NCBI GenBank assembly: GCA_910588295.1
Contig: CAJUQO010000031.1
Location: 1-39,017 of the forward strand
Length of the DNA stretch: 39,017 nucleotides
Direction of reading: 5' to 3'
Source of the DNA: an uncultured Lachnospiraceae bacterium
GTDB lineage: Bacteria; Bacillota; Clostridia; Lachnospirales; Lachnospiraceae
Position numbers and translations under genes: made by a program
Shown here: positions 16,006 through 25,857 of the stretch, one piece after another
Numbering within the stretch: position 1 is the stretch's first letter
Layout: every line of letters begins with the position of its first letter
The notes under the pieces: generated by a model
Told to the model about the DNA's origin: nothing
What the model saw: the letters and a program-made list of their open reading frames with translations, nothing else
Database searches by the model: none

Positions 16006-17637
16006 TTACGAATTTCTTTCTGTAATGTGGGAAGCCCGGTACCTTCTGCGGATGGCCTCCGCAACTCGGATGCCGTCCATGGCCGCGGATGTGATGCCCC
16101 CGGCATATCCCGCCCCTTCGCCGCAGGGATAAACCCCTGCGATGTTTGACTCCAGTGTTTTTTCTGTCCGTTCTATACGGACCGGGGATGAGGTACGGCT
16201 TTCGATGCCGCTTAGTAAGCTGTCCGGGCGGCCAAAACCATGGATCGGGCAGTCAAAGGCTTTAATTCCCTGCTCAATGGAACTCCCAATGGGTTCCGGT
16301 AGAATGCTTCGCAGGTTTGCAAAGCTCCAGGCCCCTTTTATGCAGGGTTCCACATCCCCCAGCATGACGCTGGAACGGTTTTCGCAAAAATCTCCGAAAA
16401 GCTGTACGGGGATATGCCCTCCGGCCAGGGCAAAGGCATGCTCCTCCAGTTCTCGCTGAAATGCCATGCCCCGTAAAGCCACCGGGGTACCGGCAGACCC
16501 ATAGGCAAGATAATCATCGGGGTTCACCGTAACAATCAGGGCGCTGTTTGCATTCCTGCTGTCCCGGGCCTGGTAGCTCATGCCATTGACGGCCAGACGC
16601 CCCGGTTCCGATGAGGCATTGACCACATAACCGCCCGGGCACATACAGAAGGAATAGACACCCCGGCCGTTCTCCAGCTTATGGGTCACTTTGTAGGGCG
16701 CCGCACCCACATCGCCGGGATCGGATCTACCATACTGGGAGAGATTGATCATGGATTGTGGATGCTCGATACGGACGCCCACGGCAAATGACTTAGCGGC
16801 CATGGCCAGGCCATGGCCGTACAGCATGGCAAAAGTGTCTCTGGCGCTGTGGCCAATGGCCGTCACAAGAATTTTCGTGGGGATATACTCATTGTTGTTC
16901 ACCAGAATCCCGACCAGACACCCATTCCTCACCTCCAGCCCGGTGAGCTGGTGACGAAAAAGGAACTCTCCGCCCAGACGCTCAGTCTCTTCACGCATAG
17001 CTTTGACGATATCGATCAAAATATCCGTGCCCAGATGGGGTTTCTGGTCGTAAACAATGGAGGGAGGGGCGCCAAAACGGACGAAGGTTTCCAGTACCAG
17101 CCGGTTCCGTCCGACAGGGTCTTTGACAGAGGTGTTTAATTTACCGTCTGAGAAAGTGCCTGCCCCGCCCTCCCCAAACTGGACATTCGACTGAATATCC
17201 AGCGTGCCTGTGTTCCAGAAATGCTCCACTTTCTCTCTCCGCCGGAAAACCTCGTCGCCCCGCTCAAGGATCAAGGGCCGGTATCCGTGAGAAGCCAGCA
17301 TATAGGCACAAAACAGGCCGGCCGGGCCGCTGCCCACGATAACAGGGCGGGCGGACAGCGGGCATTCTCCCTCTGCCGGAAAACGGTAAAGCGTCTCCTC
17401 ATGCAGAAGGATCGTCCGCCCGTCCGCCTTTTTTCTCAGTCTGTTTTCATTAGCCACGGTGCAGTCCACCGTATAAACGTAGAACAGTTCCGGTTTTTTC
17501 CGGGCATCCACAGAACGGCGCACGATCCGACAGGAAATCAGCCTGTCCGCAGATATGCCCAGGATCCGGCATATTTTGTGTTCCAGATACTTTTGATCAT
17601 GGGGTATCGGACATTTGATCTGCTGTAATCGAAGCAT
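16006..17637 (-). CDS. FAD-dependent dehydrogenase-like protein (COG2509 type)
   Basis: A 543-residue flavoprotein. A ferredoxin-like N-terminal part (about 1-95) precedes a dinucleotide-binding loop V-I-V-G-S-G-P-A-G at about residues 99-107. Also visible are G-E-G-G-A-G-T-F-S-D-G-K-L near 157-169 and a C-terminal FAD motif C-G-E-G-A-G-Y-A-G-G. This matches a widespread family of uncharacterised FAD-dependent dehydrogenases related to geranylgeranyl-reductase-like folds; substrate unknown. GGAAGG lies eight bases before the ATG. It is 59 bp after a second flavoprotein, and the pair may be co-transcribed. Confidence 0.9.
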   Translation of the reverse strand: MLRLQQIKCPIPHDQKYLEHKICRILGISADRLISCRIVRRSVDARKKPELFYVYTVDCTVANENRLRKKADGRTILLHEETLYRFPAEGECPLSARPVIVGSGPAGLFCAYMLASHGYRPLILERGDEVFRRREKVEHFWNTGTLDIQSNVQFGEGGAGTFSDGKLNTSVKDPVGRNRLVLETFVRFGAPPSIVYDQKPHLGTDILIDIVKAMREETERLGGEFLFRHQLTGLEVRNGCLVGILVNNNEYIPTKILVTAIGHSARDTFAMLYGHGLAMAAKSFAVGVRIEHPQSMINLSQYGRSDPGDVGAAPYKVTHKLENGRGVYSFCMCPGGYVVNASSEPGRLAVNGMSYQARDSRNANSALIVTVNPDDYLAYGSAGTPVALRGMAFQRELEEHAFALAGGHIPVQLFGDFCENRSSVMLGDVEPCIKGAWSFANLRSILPEPIGSSIEQGIKAFDCPIHGFGRPDSLLSGIESRTSSPVRIERTEKTLESNIAGVYPCGEGAGYAGGITSAAMDGIRVAEAIRRRYRASHITERNS

Positions 17638-17696
17638 AGTGTTTTCCTTCCTGATATATAGAATATGTAATAAGACGGATCTGTCCTGTCAAGAAA

Positions 17697-18887
17697 TCAG
17701 GTACTGCTCCGGCCGGATGCTGCCTTTCCGGCCAGGGCGCCGGTGGACCAGGCCCATTGCAGGTTATAGCCGCCGCAGTCCCCGCAAATATCCAGAATCT
17801 CTCCTGCAAAAAAAAGGCCGGGAACCAGACGGGATTCCATAGTCGTGGGATCCACTTCCGACAGCTTCACACCGCCGCTGCAGACCTGGGCTCGCTCCAG
17901 GGAGTGGGCCGACCTGACGGGAACGGAATAGGCTTTCAGCAATTTTGCGTATTCTTCCGGTGTTTGGAGGTTTTCTCCCGCAATGACACGGATCATTTTA
18001 TCGGGAAGCAGTCCCACAAAGGACTCCTGCGCTGTTAAACCCCGATGCCTGTTTTGGCGAACAGCCAGGAAAGCCGTCAGCTCTTCCTCCGTAAATTCCG
18101 GCATCAGATCCAATGTGAGAAGGACATGGCAGCCTCTGTGGATAGCCCGTACAGCCTCTATGCTGACCTGGAAAACGGGAATGCCGGACACGCCATACTC
18201 GGTAAATTGGATTTCTCCCGTTTCCCGACGGATCTCTTTGTCCTCGATATATAATGTGACCACGCCGTCCATGCGCACACCGGCCCATTGGCTATAGACA
18301 TTCCCTTTTCCCCTCAGGGGGACAAGGGCCGGCAGGGGGGGGATGATGCTGTGCCCCAGCCTGGCAGCCAGCTCCATGGTATCCGCGGAAGAACCCTGTA
18401 CCGCGGAAGCCGGTCCGCCGCCGCAGAGGATCACCCTGTCAGCTGGATACTGCCACCCCTCTGTGCGTACGATGAAACCGTCTCTGGCGCCGTCAATCTC
18501 TGTCACATGCTCCCGGGTCTTGATCCGTACCCCGCGGCGGCGGGTTTCCCTCTCCAGGAGTTTCAAGACCGCCTGGGCCTGCTCACAGTAGGGATAGATC
18601 CAGCCGTTTTTATTCTTAGTAAAAACGCCCAGCTCTGTGAAAAAGCGGATCGTCTGCCGGGCAGTAAAACGCTGCAGAACCACTTCGGCAAAAAGAAGAT
18701 CGCCGCCATGGTAATGGCGTATGTCCTGATCGGTATTGGTTATATTGCATTTTCCGTTTCCTGTCGCAAGAAGTTTTTTTCCCGGTTTGTCATTTCTTTC
18801 CAGCAGTGTAACGCTGCTGCCCTCTTCAGCCGCCCACAAGGCGGCCATCAGCCCTGCGGGGCCTCCTCCGACAATACAGATATCCAT
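17697..18887 (-). CDS. NAD(P)/FAD-dependent oxidoreductase, HI0933/BaiN family
   Basis: A 396-residue flavoprotein. It has the N-terminal Rossmann loop I-V-G-G-G-P-A-G at residues 5-12, the family motif L-A-T-G-N-G-K-C-N-I-T-N (about 40-51) and a C-terminal F-A-G-E-I-L-D-I-C-G-D-C-G-G-Y-N-L-Q FAD site. Length is normal. Members include BaiN, linked to bile-acid dehydroxylation in some clostridia, but most have unknown substrates and nothing nearby indicates a bile-acid role. AGGAG lies nine bases before the ATG; the gene is 25 bp downstream of ynbB. Confidence 0.92.
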   Translation of the reverse strand: MDICIVGGGPAGLMAALWAAEEGSSVTLLERNDKPGKKLLATGNGKCNITNTDQDIRHYHGGDLLFAEVVLQRFTARQTIRFFTELGVFTKNKNGWIYPYCEQAQAVLKLLERETRRRGVRIKTREHVTEIDGARDGFIVRTEGWQYPADRVILCGGGPASAVQGSSADTMELAARLGHSIIPPLPALVPLRGKGNVYSQWAGVRMDGVVTLYIEDKEIRRETGEIQFTEYGVSGIPVFQVSIEAVRAIHRGCHVLLTLDLMPEFTEEELTAFLAVRQNRHRGLTAQESFVGLLPDKMIRVIAGENLQTPEEYAKLLKAYSVPVRSAHSLERAQVCSGGVKLSEVDPTTMESRLVPGLFFAGEILDICGDCGGYNLQWAWSTGALAGKAASGRSST

Positions 18888-18912
18888 ATACGTAATCTCC
18901 TACGGGGACGGT

Positions 18913-20199
18913 TTACAATTGCACAAGTCCCGCTTCATACAATTTCTGCAGACTCATCAATATGCCTGTTTTTGCATGGTACCAGGTCAGCCCCCCCTGG
19001 AAATAAACGGCATAGGGCGGTTTTATGGGACCGTCGGCGCTCAGCTCAATAGACGAGCCCTGGACAAAGGCCCCGGCGGCCATGATCACGTCGCTGTCAT
19101 AGCCGGGCATGGCCCAGGGCTCCGGTGTCACAAAGCTGTCTACAGGGGCGGCGGCCTGGATGCCCTTGCAAAAAGCCACCACAGCCTCCGGTGTGCCGAG
19201 AGTCACAGCTTGAATGATATCGTGGCGGCTTTCGCTGCCGCCCGGAATCACCGAAAAGCCCAGCTTTTCGTAAATATTGGCGGCAAACACGGCGCCTTTT
19301 AATGCTCCTGCCGTCACTGTGGGGGCCAGAAAAAATCCCTGGTAGAAATCTTTATTTACACTTAGGGTAGCCCCCACCTCCCGGCCCAGTCCCGGCGAAG
19401 TCAGGCGGTAGGCGCAGTTCTCGATCAGATCTGTCCGCCCGGCAATATAGCCTCCTGTGGGGGCCAGGCCGCCGCCGGGATTTTTGATCAGCGAACCCAC
19501 CAGCAGATCCGCTCCCACGTCGGAGGGCTCGGATAATTCCACAAATTCACCATAGCAATTGTCCACCATACAGATCAGATCCGGTTTCACAGATTTCAGG
19601 AAAGCGATCAGCTCGCCGATCTGTTTTACGGAAAAGGTGGGGCGGGTCAGATAACCCTTGGAACGCTGGATGGCCGCCAGCTTTGTCTTTGGCGTGATAG
19701 CGGCCCGTATGGCCGGATAATCAAAGGTTCCGTCCTCCAAAAGCTCCACCTGACGGTAGCTGATGCCGTACTCGGCCAGGGAGCCCCGGGAAGGCCGGAT
19801 GCCGATGACTTCCTCCAGTGTATCATAGGGTTTTCCCACTGGGGATAATAGTTCGTCGCCGGGACGCAGATTGGCCGCCAGAGCCACCGCCAAGGCATGG
19901 GTCCCGCAGGCAATCTGGGGCCGTACCAGCGCGGCCTCGGTATGGAAGGTGCGGGCGTAGACCTGTTCCAGTGTATCCCTTCCTATATCATTGTAGCCAT
20001 ATCCTGTAGTGCCATACAGGCAGACTTCGCTTACTTTGCTCTCCTGCATCGCCTGGAGAACCTTGAGCTGATTCATCTCTGCACGGGCATCAAACTCGTC
20101 AAAACGGCTGCGCAGAGCTTTTTCCGTTTCCTCGCCGAAAGAAAATACCTTTGGACTGATGCCAAGTTTCTCATATACATGTTGCTTTTCTGCTGTCAT
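18913..20199 (-). CDS. ynbB: YnbB family PLP-dependent enzyme (methionine gamma-lyase-like, 'aluminium resistance')
   Basis: A 428-residue fold-I PLP enzyme of the YnbB/aluminium-resistance family, related to cystathionine and methionine gamma-lyases; physiological substrate unknown. The PLP lysine is Lys239 in G-S-L-I-K-N-P-G-G-G-L-A-P-T-G-G. An N-terminal Y-G-T-T-G-Y-G-Y-N-D segment (62-71) and the aspartate in C-M-V-D-N-C-Y-G-E-F (210-219) are typical. The ATG overlaps the miaA stop as ATGA. miaA followed by ynbB is a common gene order in Firmicutes, which supports the assignment. Confidence 0.92.
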   Translation of the reverse strand: MTAEKQHVYEKLGISPKVFSFGEETEKALRSRFDEFDARAEMNQLKVLQAMQESKVSEVCLYGTTGYGYNDIGRDTLEQVYARTFHTEAALVRPQIACGTHALAVALAANLRPGDELLSPVGKPYDTLEEVIGIRPSRGSLAEYGISYRQVELLEDGTFDYPAIRAAITPKTKLAAIQRSKGYLTRPTFSVKQIGELIAFLKSVKPDLICMVDNCYGEFVELSEPSDVGADLLVGSLIKNPGGGLAPTGGYIAGRTDLIENCAYRLTSPGLGREVGATLSVNKDFYQGFFLAPTVTAGALKGAVFAANIYEKLGFSVIPGGSESRHDIIQAVTLGTPEAVVAFCKGIQAAAPVDSFVTPEPWAMPGYDSDVIMAAGAFVQGSSIELSADGPIKPPYAVYFQGGLTWYHAKTGILMSLQKLYEAGLVQL

Positions 20200-21167
20200 G
20201 ATCTCTCCTCTTTTATTGCCTTTTGTATTCCCCGTTCTGCCATGGCCAGAGTCATAAACGCCAGTATTTGCCGATCATCATAGTCAAAATTATCTTTATT
20301 AACCCAAATCACATCCCTTTCCCGTTTAAACCAGGTGATCTGCCGTTTGGCGAAATGGCGGGTATCCCGTTTGATCCGGTAGACCGCTTCCTCATAGCTG
20401 ATGGTTCCTTCCAGATATTCCAGCAGCTCTTTATAGCCAAGCCCCTGCATGGAAACCTGCTGCCGCCCGCAGCCCATCTCGACCAGGGAGCGAACCTCAT
20501 CCAGAAGCCCTTCAGCCAGCATCCCATCCACCCGCCGGTCAATCTGTTCATAGAGTTTTTCGCGTTTATCGTTTAACACGAAATAGGCGAACGCATAGGG
20601 GGATTCCTTTTCCTGTTGCTCCCGATTGTGAGCCGATATGGGCCGTCCAGTCAGATGATAGTACTCCAGAGCCCGGGCGACCCGTTTACTGTTGTGGGGA
20701 TGGATGGCCTCGGCGGACGCCGGATCAATTTCTCTCAATTTTTCATGCAGAGCTTCCGGGCCGTCCTTCCGGATCAGCTCGTCACAGGCAGCGCGGAATA
20801 CCGGGTCATCCTTTGATTCCGTGAAGTCAATATCCCGCACCACGGCCTGTATGTAAAATCCCGTGCCGCCCACCAGTATGGGGATATGGCCGCGGCTGTA
20901 TATCCCCTCCATGGCCTCTCTGGCCATCTGCTGGAACATAACTACATTAAAAGATTCCTTGGGATCCAGCACATTGATCAGATGATGGGGCACTCCCGCC
21001 ATCTCTTTGGGGGAGATCTTTGCCGAACCGATATCCATATACCGGTATACCTGCATGGAATCCGCCGATACGATCTCCCCGCCGATCTGCTTTGCCAGCG
21101 CAAGGGAAAGGGCCGTCTTCCCTACTGCCGTGGGGCCTGTCAGTATGACGAGAGATTTTTTCTCCAT
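20196..21167 (-). CDS. miaA: tRNA dimethylallyltransferase
   Basis: Transfers a dimethylallyl group from DMAPP to N6 of A37 in tRNAs reading UNN codons (i6A37). The 323-residue protein has the P-loop G-P-T-A-V-G-K-T at 11-18, V-S-A-D-S-M-Q-V-Y-R (about 34-43) and G-G-T-G-F-Y-I-Q-A-V. AAGGAGG lies five bases before the ATG and overlaps the mutL stop. Its product is the substrate of MiaB, encoded at the head of the same gene cluster on the other side of mutSL. Confidence 0.96.
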   Translation of the reverse strand: MEKKSLVILTGPTAVGKTALSLALAKQIGGEIVSADSMQVYRYMDIGSAKISPKEMAGVPHHLINVLDPKESFNVVMFQQMAREAMEGIYSRGHIPILVGGTGFYIQAVVRDIDFTESKDDPVFRAACDELIRKDGPEALHEKLREIDPASAEAIHPHNSKRVARALEYYHLTGRPISAHNREQQEKESPYAFAYFVLNDKREKLYEQIDRRVDGMLAEGLLDEVRSLVEMGCGRQQVSMQGLGYKELLEYLEGTISYEEAVYRIKRDTRHFAKRQITWFKRERDVIWVNKDNFDYDDRQILAFMTLAMAERGIQKAIKEERS

Positions 21168-21177
21168 GATATCCTCC

Positions 21178-23118
21178 TTAAATGATCCTGCGGAATTTCT
21201 TCTCCAGCTCCGTTTTGCTCATTTTAATAATAGTCGGCCGGCCATGGGGACATTGGTAGGGGTTGTCCAAAATCAGCAGCTCATCGATCAGGCGTTGCAT
21301 CTCCGGAACACTCATACGGTTATTTCCCTTCACTGCGGCTTTGCAGGCCATAGTGGCGATCCGCTCCCCGATGATCTCGCGGCTGTCCGTTTTATCCAGG
21401 CTGTCCGCGCACTCGCCGAGCAGGTCCATAAAAAGCCTGTCAGTGGCGATGCCATAAAGGTTGTGAGGTACGGAACGGATACAGTAGGCATCCAGGCCGA
21501 ATTCCTCCACCTCGAAACCGTATTCGGCAAACACCTCTCTGTGGGTTTCCAGAAGCTGCCGCTCCTGCATGGAGGGCTGGATGACTATAGGCGGAGATAC
21601 CATCTGTGAGAAAATTTCTCTGCTCTTATGGGCCTTGATCATCTGCTCGTAGAGCACTTTCTCGTGGGCGGCGTGCTGATCAATGATATACAGCTCATCC
21701 CCGCGCTCAATGAGCCAGTAGGTATCAAAAAGCTGTCCGATGATCCGGTATACAGCTGTATCTTTTCCGGCAAGGGGGAACTGTCTATCTTCGTCAAAAA
21801 AGGATATCTGCTGAGCATTGGAAATGTTGGCAGAGGACTGTTCTGGGACGGCCTTTTTTGTATTATAATTTTCCACCCTTTCCCGGAAAACGGAAATAGT
21901 TTGTTCTGTCTGCCCGCCGGTGCTGACGATATCTGTTTTCTCCGCACATCTTTTTATGGTTTCTATTGCTTCTTGCCCGCGGGGACTTTCTGCCGTTTTT
22001 GAGTCTTTCTCCAGCTTGCGCAGATAATCTTCCCGGCGCTTCTGCTCGAAGGGCTCGGGCATCTGCGCGGCGGCAGGTTCTTTCCGCGCGGGCTTTTTCT
22101 CCCTCTCAAGCTGTACCTTCGGGATCATCACGGCACTCCTGAGAGCGTCTGTCAGCACCTGCTTCACGGTCTGGTATACGCCTTCCTGGTCGGAAAATCG
22201 CACTTCCATCTTGGAGGGATGGACATTGACATCCACGGTTCCGCCGTCAAGCTCCAGAAAAAGACAGGTGAAGGGATACTGGTGCTGCATCAAAAAACCC
22301 CGATAGCTCTCCTCGATCGCCTTCATCAGAATACGGTCCTTTACATACCGTCCATTTACATAATAGTTTTCAAAATTCCGGTTGCCCCGGGATACCACCG
22401 GTTTGCCGATATAGCCGTGGATATCCAACCCTTCTTTCCGATAGCCGATTTCCACCAGCTCCCCGGTGATATCCCGGCCATAGATCTGGTAAATGATTTC
22501 CTTTATTTTTCCGTTTCCCGCTGTCTGGAAGCGGAGCTGCCCGTTTAAAATATATTTGAAAGAAATCTGAGGATGGGACAAAGCCAGCTGTTCCATGTAG
22601 CCGGTGATATAGTTCCCCTCCGTGGCCGGGGTCTTTAAAAATTTTGCCCGGGCAGGTGTATTGTAAAACAGGTTGCGCACCAGGATCGTAGTGCCGTCCG
22701 GCGCGCCCACTTCCTCACAGGACTGTTCCCTGCCGCCGTCCATGCAATAGCGCACGCCGGTCAGATCCTCCCGCTGCTTCGTAATCATTTCCACCTGGGC
22801 CACCGCCGCGATACTGGACAGGGCCTCCCCGCGGAATCCCAGGGAACCTATGGTCCATAGATCCTGCATTTTTTTCAGTTTGCTGGTGGCGTGACGCAGA
22901 AAAGCCAGGGAAAGCTGCTCCTTGCCGATGCCGCAGCCATTGTCCGTGATGCGGATGAATGTGATGCCTCCCTGCTTTACCTCCACGGTAACCGCTGTGG
23001 AACCAGCGTCAATAGCGTTTTCCACCAGCTCCTTGACTACAGAGGCCGGCCTTTCCACCACCTCCCCAGCGGCAATCTGGTCGATCGTCTCCTGATCCAA
23101 TACGGCAATCTGCGCCAT
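21178..23118 (-). CDS. mutL: DNA mismatch repair protein MutL (endonuclease type)
   Basis: GHKL ATPase that couples MutS mismatch recognition to strand removal. N-terminal motifs are Q-I-A-A-G-E-V-V-E-R-P and V-E-N-A-I-D-A-G. The C-terminal domain keeps the nuclease signature D-Q-H-A-A-H-E-K-V-L-Y-E, plus C-P-H-G-R-P near the end. This is therefore a nicking MutL, as expected where MutH is absent. It is 646 residues with a low-complexity linker at about 330-440. GAAAGGAG precedes the ATG; mutS ends 27 bp upstream. Confidence 0.97.
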   Translation of the reverse strand: MAQIAVLDQETIDQIAAGEVVERPASVVKELVENAIDAGSTAVTVEVKQGGITFIRITDNGCGIGKEQLSLAFLRHATSKLKKMQDLWTIGSLGFRGEALSSIAAVAQVEMITKQREDLTGVRYCMDGGREQSCEEVGAPDGTTILVRNLFYNTPARAKFLKTPATEGNYITGYMEQLALSHPQISFKYILNGQLRFQTAGNGKIKEIIYQIYGRDITGELVEIGYRKEGLDIHGYIGKPVVSRGNRNFENYYVNGRYVKDRILMKAIEESYRGFLMQHQYPFTCLFLELDGGTVDVNVHPSKMEVRFSDQEGVYQTVKQVLTDALRSAVMIPKVQLEREKKPARKEPAAAQMPEPFEQKRREDYLRKLEKDSKTAESPRGQEAIETIKRCAEKTDIVSTGGQTEQTISVFRERVENYNTKKAVPEQSSANISNAQQISFFDEDRQFPLAGKDTAVYRIIGQLFDTYWLIERGDELYIIDQHAAHEKVLYEQMIKAHKSREIFSQMVSPPIVIQPSMQERQLLETHREVFAEYGFEVEEFGLDAYCIRSVPHNLYGIATDRLFMDLLGECADSLDKTDSREIIGERIATMACKAAVKGNNRMSVPEMQRLIDELLILDNPYQCPHGRPTIIKMSKTELEKKFRRII

Positions 23119-23145
23119 GGTCTTCTCCTTTCATCATCCGCCGCC

Positions 23146-25788
23146 TTATCCCCATCGGTTCTTCAGCTTATTCTGCAGCCGGTAAATGGTATTCAGCGCG
23201 TCCACCGGCGTCAGGTTGCTCACATCGATATCTTTTAATTCCTGTAAAATATCGTCGTCCTTTGCCGTATCAAAAAGCGTCATTTGCCTCATATCCACCT
23301 CATCATAGTGGGGAACCTTCTTTTTCGTCTTCTTAACACCGGCCATATCCTTCACGGTCTCGGTGATATCCGCGTCCGAGAGCTGCTCTGCCAGTTCTCT
23401 TGCTCGTTCAATGACGGAATCCGGCACACCGGCCAGCTTGGCCACCTGGATGCCGTAGCTCCTGTCCGCGCCGCCCCGCACGATCTTCCGCAGGAATACG
23501 ATATCGTCCCCCCGCTCCTTGACCGCGATACAGTAATTGTTGACGCCTGAAAGTTTCCCCTCCAGCTCCGTCAGCTCGTGGTAATGGGTGGCAAACAGTG
23601 TCTTGGCCCCCAGAAGCCTGGTATTGGCGATATGCTCGATGACCGCCCAGGCGATACTGAGGCCGTCAAAAGTGCTGGTGCCCCGACCGATCTCGTCCAG
23701 AATCAGCAGGCTTTTCGGCGTGGCGTTGCGCAGGATATTGGCCACTTCCGTCATCTCCACCATGAAGGTGCTCTGGCCGCTGGCCAGATCGTCGGAGGCC
23801 CCCACCCGGGTAAAGATCCGGTCCACAATACCGATCTTTGCCTTTTCGGCGGGAACAAAGGATCCGATCTGGGCCATCAGGACGATCAGGGCCGTCTGGC
23901 GCATATAAGTAGATTTCCCTGCCATATTTGGTCCGGTGATGACAGAGATCCGGTTGCTGCCATTGTCCAGCCGGGTGTCATTGGCAATAAACATATCATT
24001 AGGGATCATTTTCTCCACCACGGGATGGCGGCCGCCTTTGATATCGATGATTCCCTTGCCATTCAGCGTGGGCCGGACATAATTGTTGCGCATGGCTACC
24101 AGGGACAGGGAGGCGTACACGTCGAGGCGGGCCACCGCCTTGGCTGTGCGCTGAATCCGTTCCACCTGGGCGGCCACGGTATCCCGGACTTGGGCAAAGA
24201 GCACATATTCCAGGGAATAGAGCTTGTCCTCCGCCCCGAGGATCGTATCCTCCAGCTCCTTGAGCCGGGGAGTTATGTAACGTTCCGCGTTGGTCAGCGT
24301 CTGTTTGCGGGTATAATAGTCCGGCACCAGGTTTTTGAAGGAATTGGTCACCTCCAGATAGTAGCCGAACACCTTATTGTATTTAACACGCAGATTTTTG
24401 ATCCCAGTCTTCTCCCGCTCCGTGGCCTCCAGATCGGCCAGCCAGGTCTTCCCCTCTGTCTTGGCATGGCGGTAGGTATCCACATCCGCATGATAGCCGT
24501 CCCGGATGATCCCTCCTTCTTTCATGGCCAGGGGAGGCTCGTCCACGATGGCCGAACTGATCAGTCCGCAGATATCTTCCAGGGCGTCCATGTCCTCGTA
24601 GATCTGTTTCATCTCCGGGGAAGAAAATTCCCGCAGTACGTTTCGGATATGGGGCAGCATCTCCAGGGAAGACCGGAAAGCGAGGAGATCCCGGGGATTG
24701 GCCGACTGATAGCTGATCCGGCCGATGAGACGCTCCATATCGTAAATGGGATTCAGATATTCCCGGATCTCGTCCCGGCTCATAGCATTTTTATTCAGCT
24801 CCTCTATGGCATCGTAACGGGCCTCGATATCCTCCGCGTCGATCAGGGGCTGCTCCACGTATCCCCGGAGCATACGGGCTCCCATAGCCGTTTTCGTCTT
24901 GTCCAGTATCCAGAGCAGGGAGCCCCTCTTCTGTTTCTCCCGGAGTGTTTCCACCAGCTCCAGATTTCTGCGGCTGGAGCTGTCGATCAGCATGAAGTTG
25001 TCGGCCGCATAGGGGCTGATCCGGGTCATATTGGACAGATTATTTTTCTGCGTTTCCCTGAGATACAGAAACAGGGCTCCCGCCGCGATGAGGCCGCTGT
25101 CATAGTCGCCCAGGCCCAGTCCCTCCAGGGAGATCAGATGAAAATGCTCCAGCAGCGTTTTTTTGCACAGGGCGTCGTCAAAATACCAGGCGGCCAGGCC
25201 ATTTAGCGTGATCTGCAGCCGTTCCCGCAGATCTCCTACATCCACGCCGCTGACAAAAAAAGGCTGGTTGCAGATAATCTCCGAGGGGGCAAATTTCCCG
25301 ATTTCATCCAGGAGCTTCCGGGCCTTGTCCACCTCGGTGACATAGCAGTCGCCGGTGCTGATATCGGCGATGGACAGGCCGAAACGGTCTTCCATATAGA
25401 CGATTGACATAAGATAATTATTGCGCGACTCCTCGATTCCCATGGTATTCATGTTGGTGCCGGGCGTCACTACCCGAATCACCTCCCGTTTGACCATGCC
25501 CCTGGCTGTTTTGGGATCCTCCATCTGCTCGCAGATGGCCACCTTGTAGCCTTTGGCCACAAGTCTGTTTATGTAAGTCTCCGCCGCGTGGTAGGGCACG
25601 CCGCACATGGGCGCCCGCTCCTCAAGGCCGCAGTCCTTGCCTGTCAGCGTAATTTCCAGTTCTTTTGTTACCGTCAGGGCATCGTCGAAAAACATCTCAT
25701 AAAAATCTCCGAGCCTGTAAAAGAGAATACAGCCCGGATTTTCTTCTTTCGTTTTCAGATAATGCTGCATCATTGGTGATAAAGTCAA
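23146..25788 (-). CDS. mutS: DNA mismatch repair protein MutS
   Basis: Mismatch-recognition ATPase, 880 residues. The mismatch-reading motif G-D-F-Y-E-M-F-F is near residues 27-34. The Walker A loop G-P-N-M-A-G-K-S has Lys625, followed by D-E-I-G-R-G-T-S and T-H-Y-H-E-L. The TTG at 25788 gives M-T-L-S-P-M-M-Q, matching the N-terminus usual in relatives; an ATG at 25773 is the alternative, and the ribosome binding site is weak for both. A strong 16-bp hairpin lies in the 69 bp between miaB and mutS. Confidence 0.96.
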   Translation of the reverse strand: MTLSPMMQHYLKTKEENPGCILFYRLGDFYEMFFDDALTVTKELEITLTGKDCGLEERAPMCGVPYHAAETYINRLVAKGYKVAICEQMEDPKTARGMVKREVIRVVTPGTNMNTMGIEESRNNYLMSIVYMEDRFGLSIADISTGDCYVTEVDKARKLLDEIGKFAPSEIICNQPFFVSGVDVGDLRERLQITLNGLAAWYFDDALCKKTLLEHFHLISLEGLGLGDYDSGLIAAGALFLYLRETQKNNLSNMTRISPYAADNFMLIDSSSRRNLELVETLREKQKRGSLLWILDKTKTAMGARMLRGYVEQPLIDAEDIEARYDAIEELNKNAMSRDEIREYLNPIYDMERLIGRISYQSANPRDLLAFRSSLEMLPHIRNVLREFSSPEMKQIYEDMDALEDICGLISSAIVDEPPLAMKEGGIIRDGYHADVDTYRHAKTEGKTWLADLEATEREKTGIKNLRVKYNKVFGYYLEVTNSFKNLVPDYYTRKQTLTNAERYITPRLKELEDTILGAEDKLYSLEYVLFAQVRDTVAAQVERIQRTAKAVARLDVYASLSLVAMRNNYVRPTLNGKGIIDIKGGRHPVVEKMIPNDMFIANDTRLDNGSNRISVITGPNMAGKSTYMRQTALIVLMAQIGSFVPAEKAKIGIVDRIFTRVGASDDLASGQSTFMVEMTEVANILRNATPKSLLILDEIGRGTSTFDGLSIAWAVIEHIANTRLLGAKTLFATHYHELTELEGKLSGVNNYCIAVKERGDDIVFLRKIVRGGADRSYGIQVAKLAGVPDSVIERARELAEQLSDADITETVKDMAGVKKTKKKVPHYDEVDMRQMTLFDTAKDDDILQELKDIDVSNLTPVDALNTIYRLQNKLKNRWG

Positions 25789-25815
25789 TGCTTTTACCGT
25801 CCTGTTCGTATTTTG

Positions 25816-25850
25816 ATGTAACAGTTCAGCCGGAGGCTGAACTGTTACAT
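25816..25850. repeat. Perfect 16-bp palindrome with the TGTAACAGTTCAG arm
   Basis: ATGTAACAGTTCAGCC (25816-25831) and its exact complement (25835-25850) enclose the loop GGA. It starts 7 bp past the miaB stop. No U-run follows on either strand, so it is not a standard intrinsic terminator. The arm shares TGTAACAGTTCAG with 6051-6063, supporting a dispersed repeat. As RNA it could protect or separate the miaB and mutS messages. Confidence 0.65.
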
Positions 25851-25857
25851 TTTGATC

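Noticed and set aside
18288..19052. A 254-codon plus-strand open frame spanning the HI0933-family and ynbB genes
   Set aside because: It crosses two well-conserved minus-strand genes and their junction and has no recognisable domain.
23578..25206. A 542-codon plus-strand open frame opposite mutS
   Set aside because: It is antisense to conserved mutS sequence, has a repetitive Gly/His/Gln/Asp composition typical of mirror frames, and no ribosome binding site.
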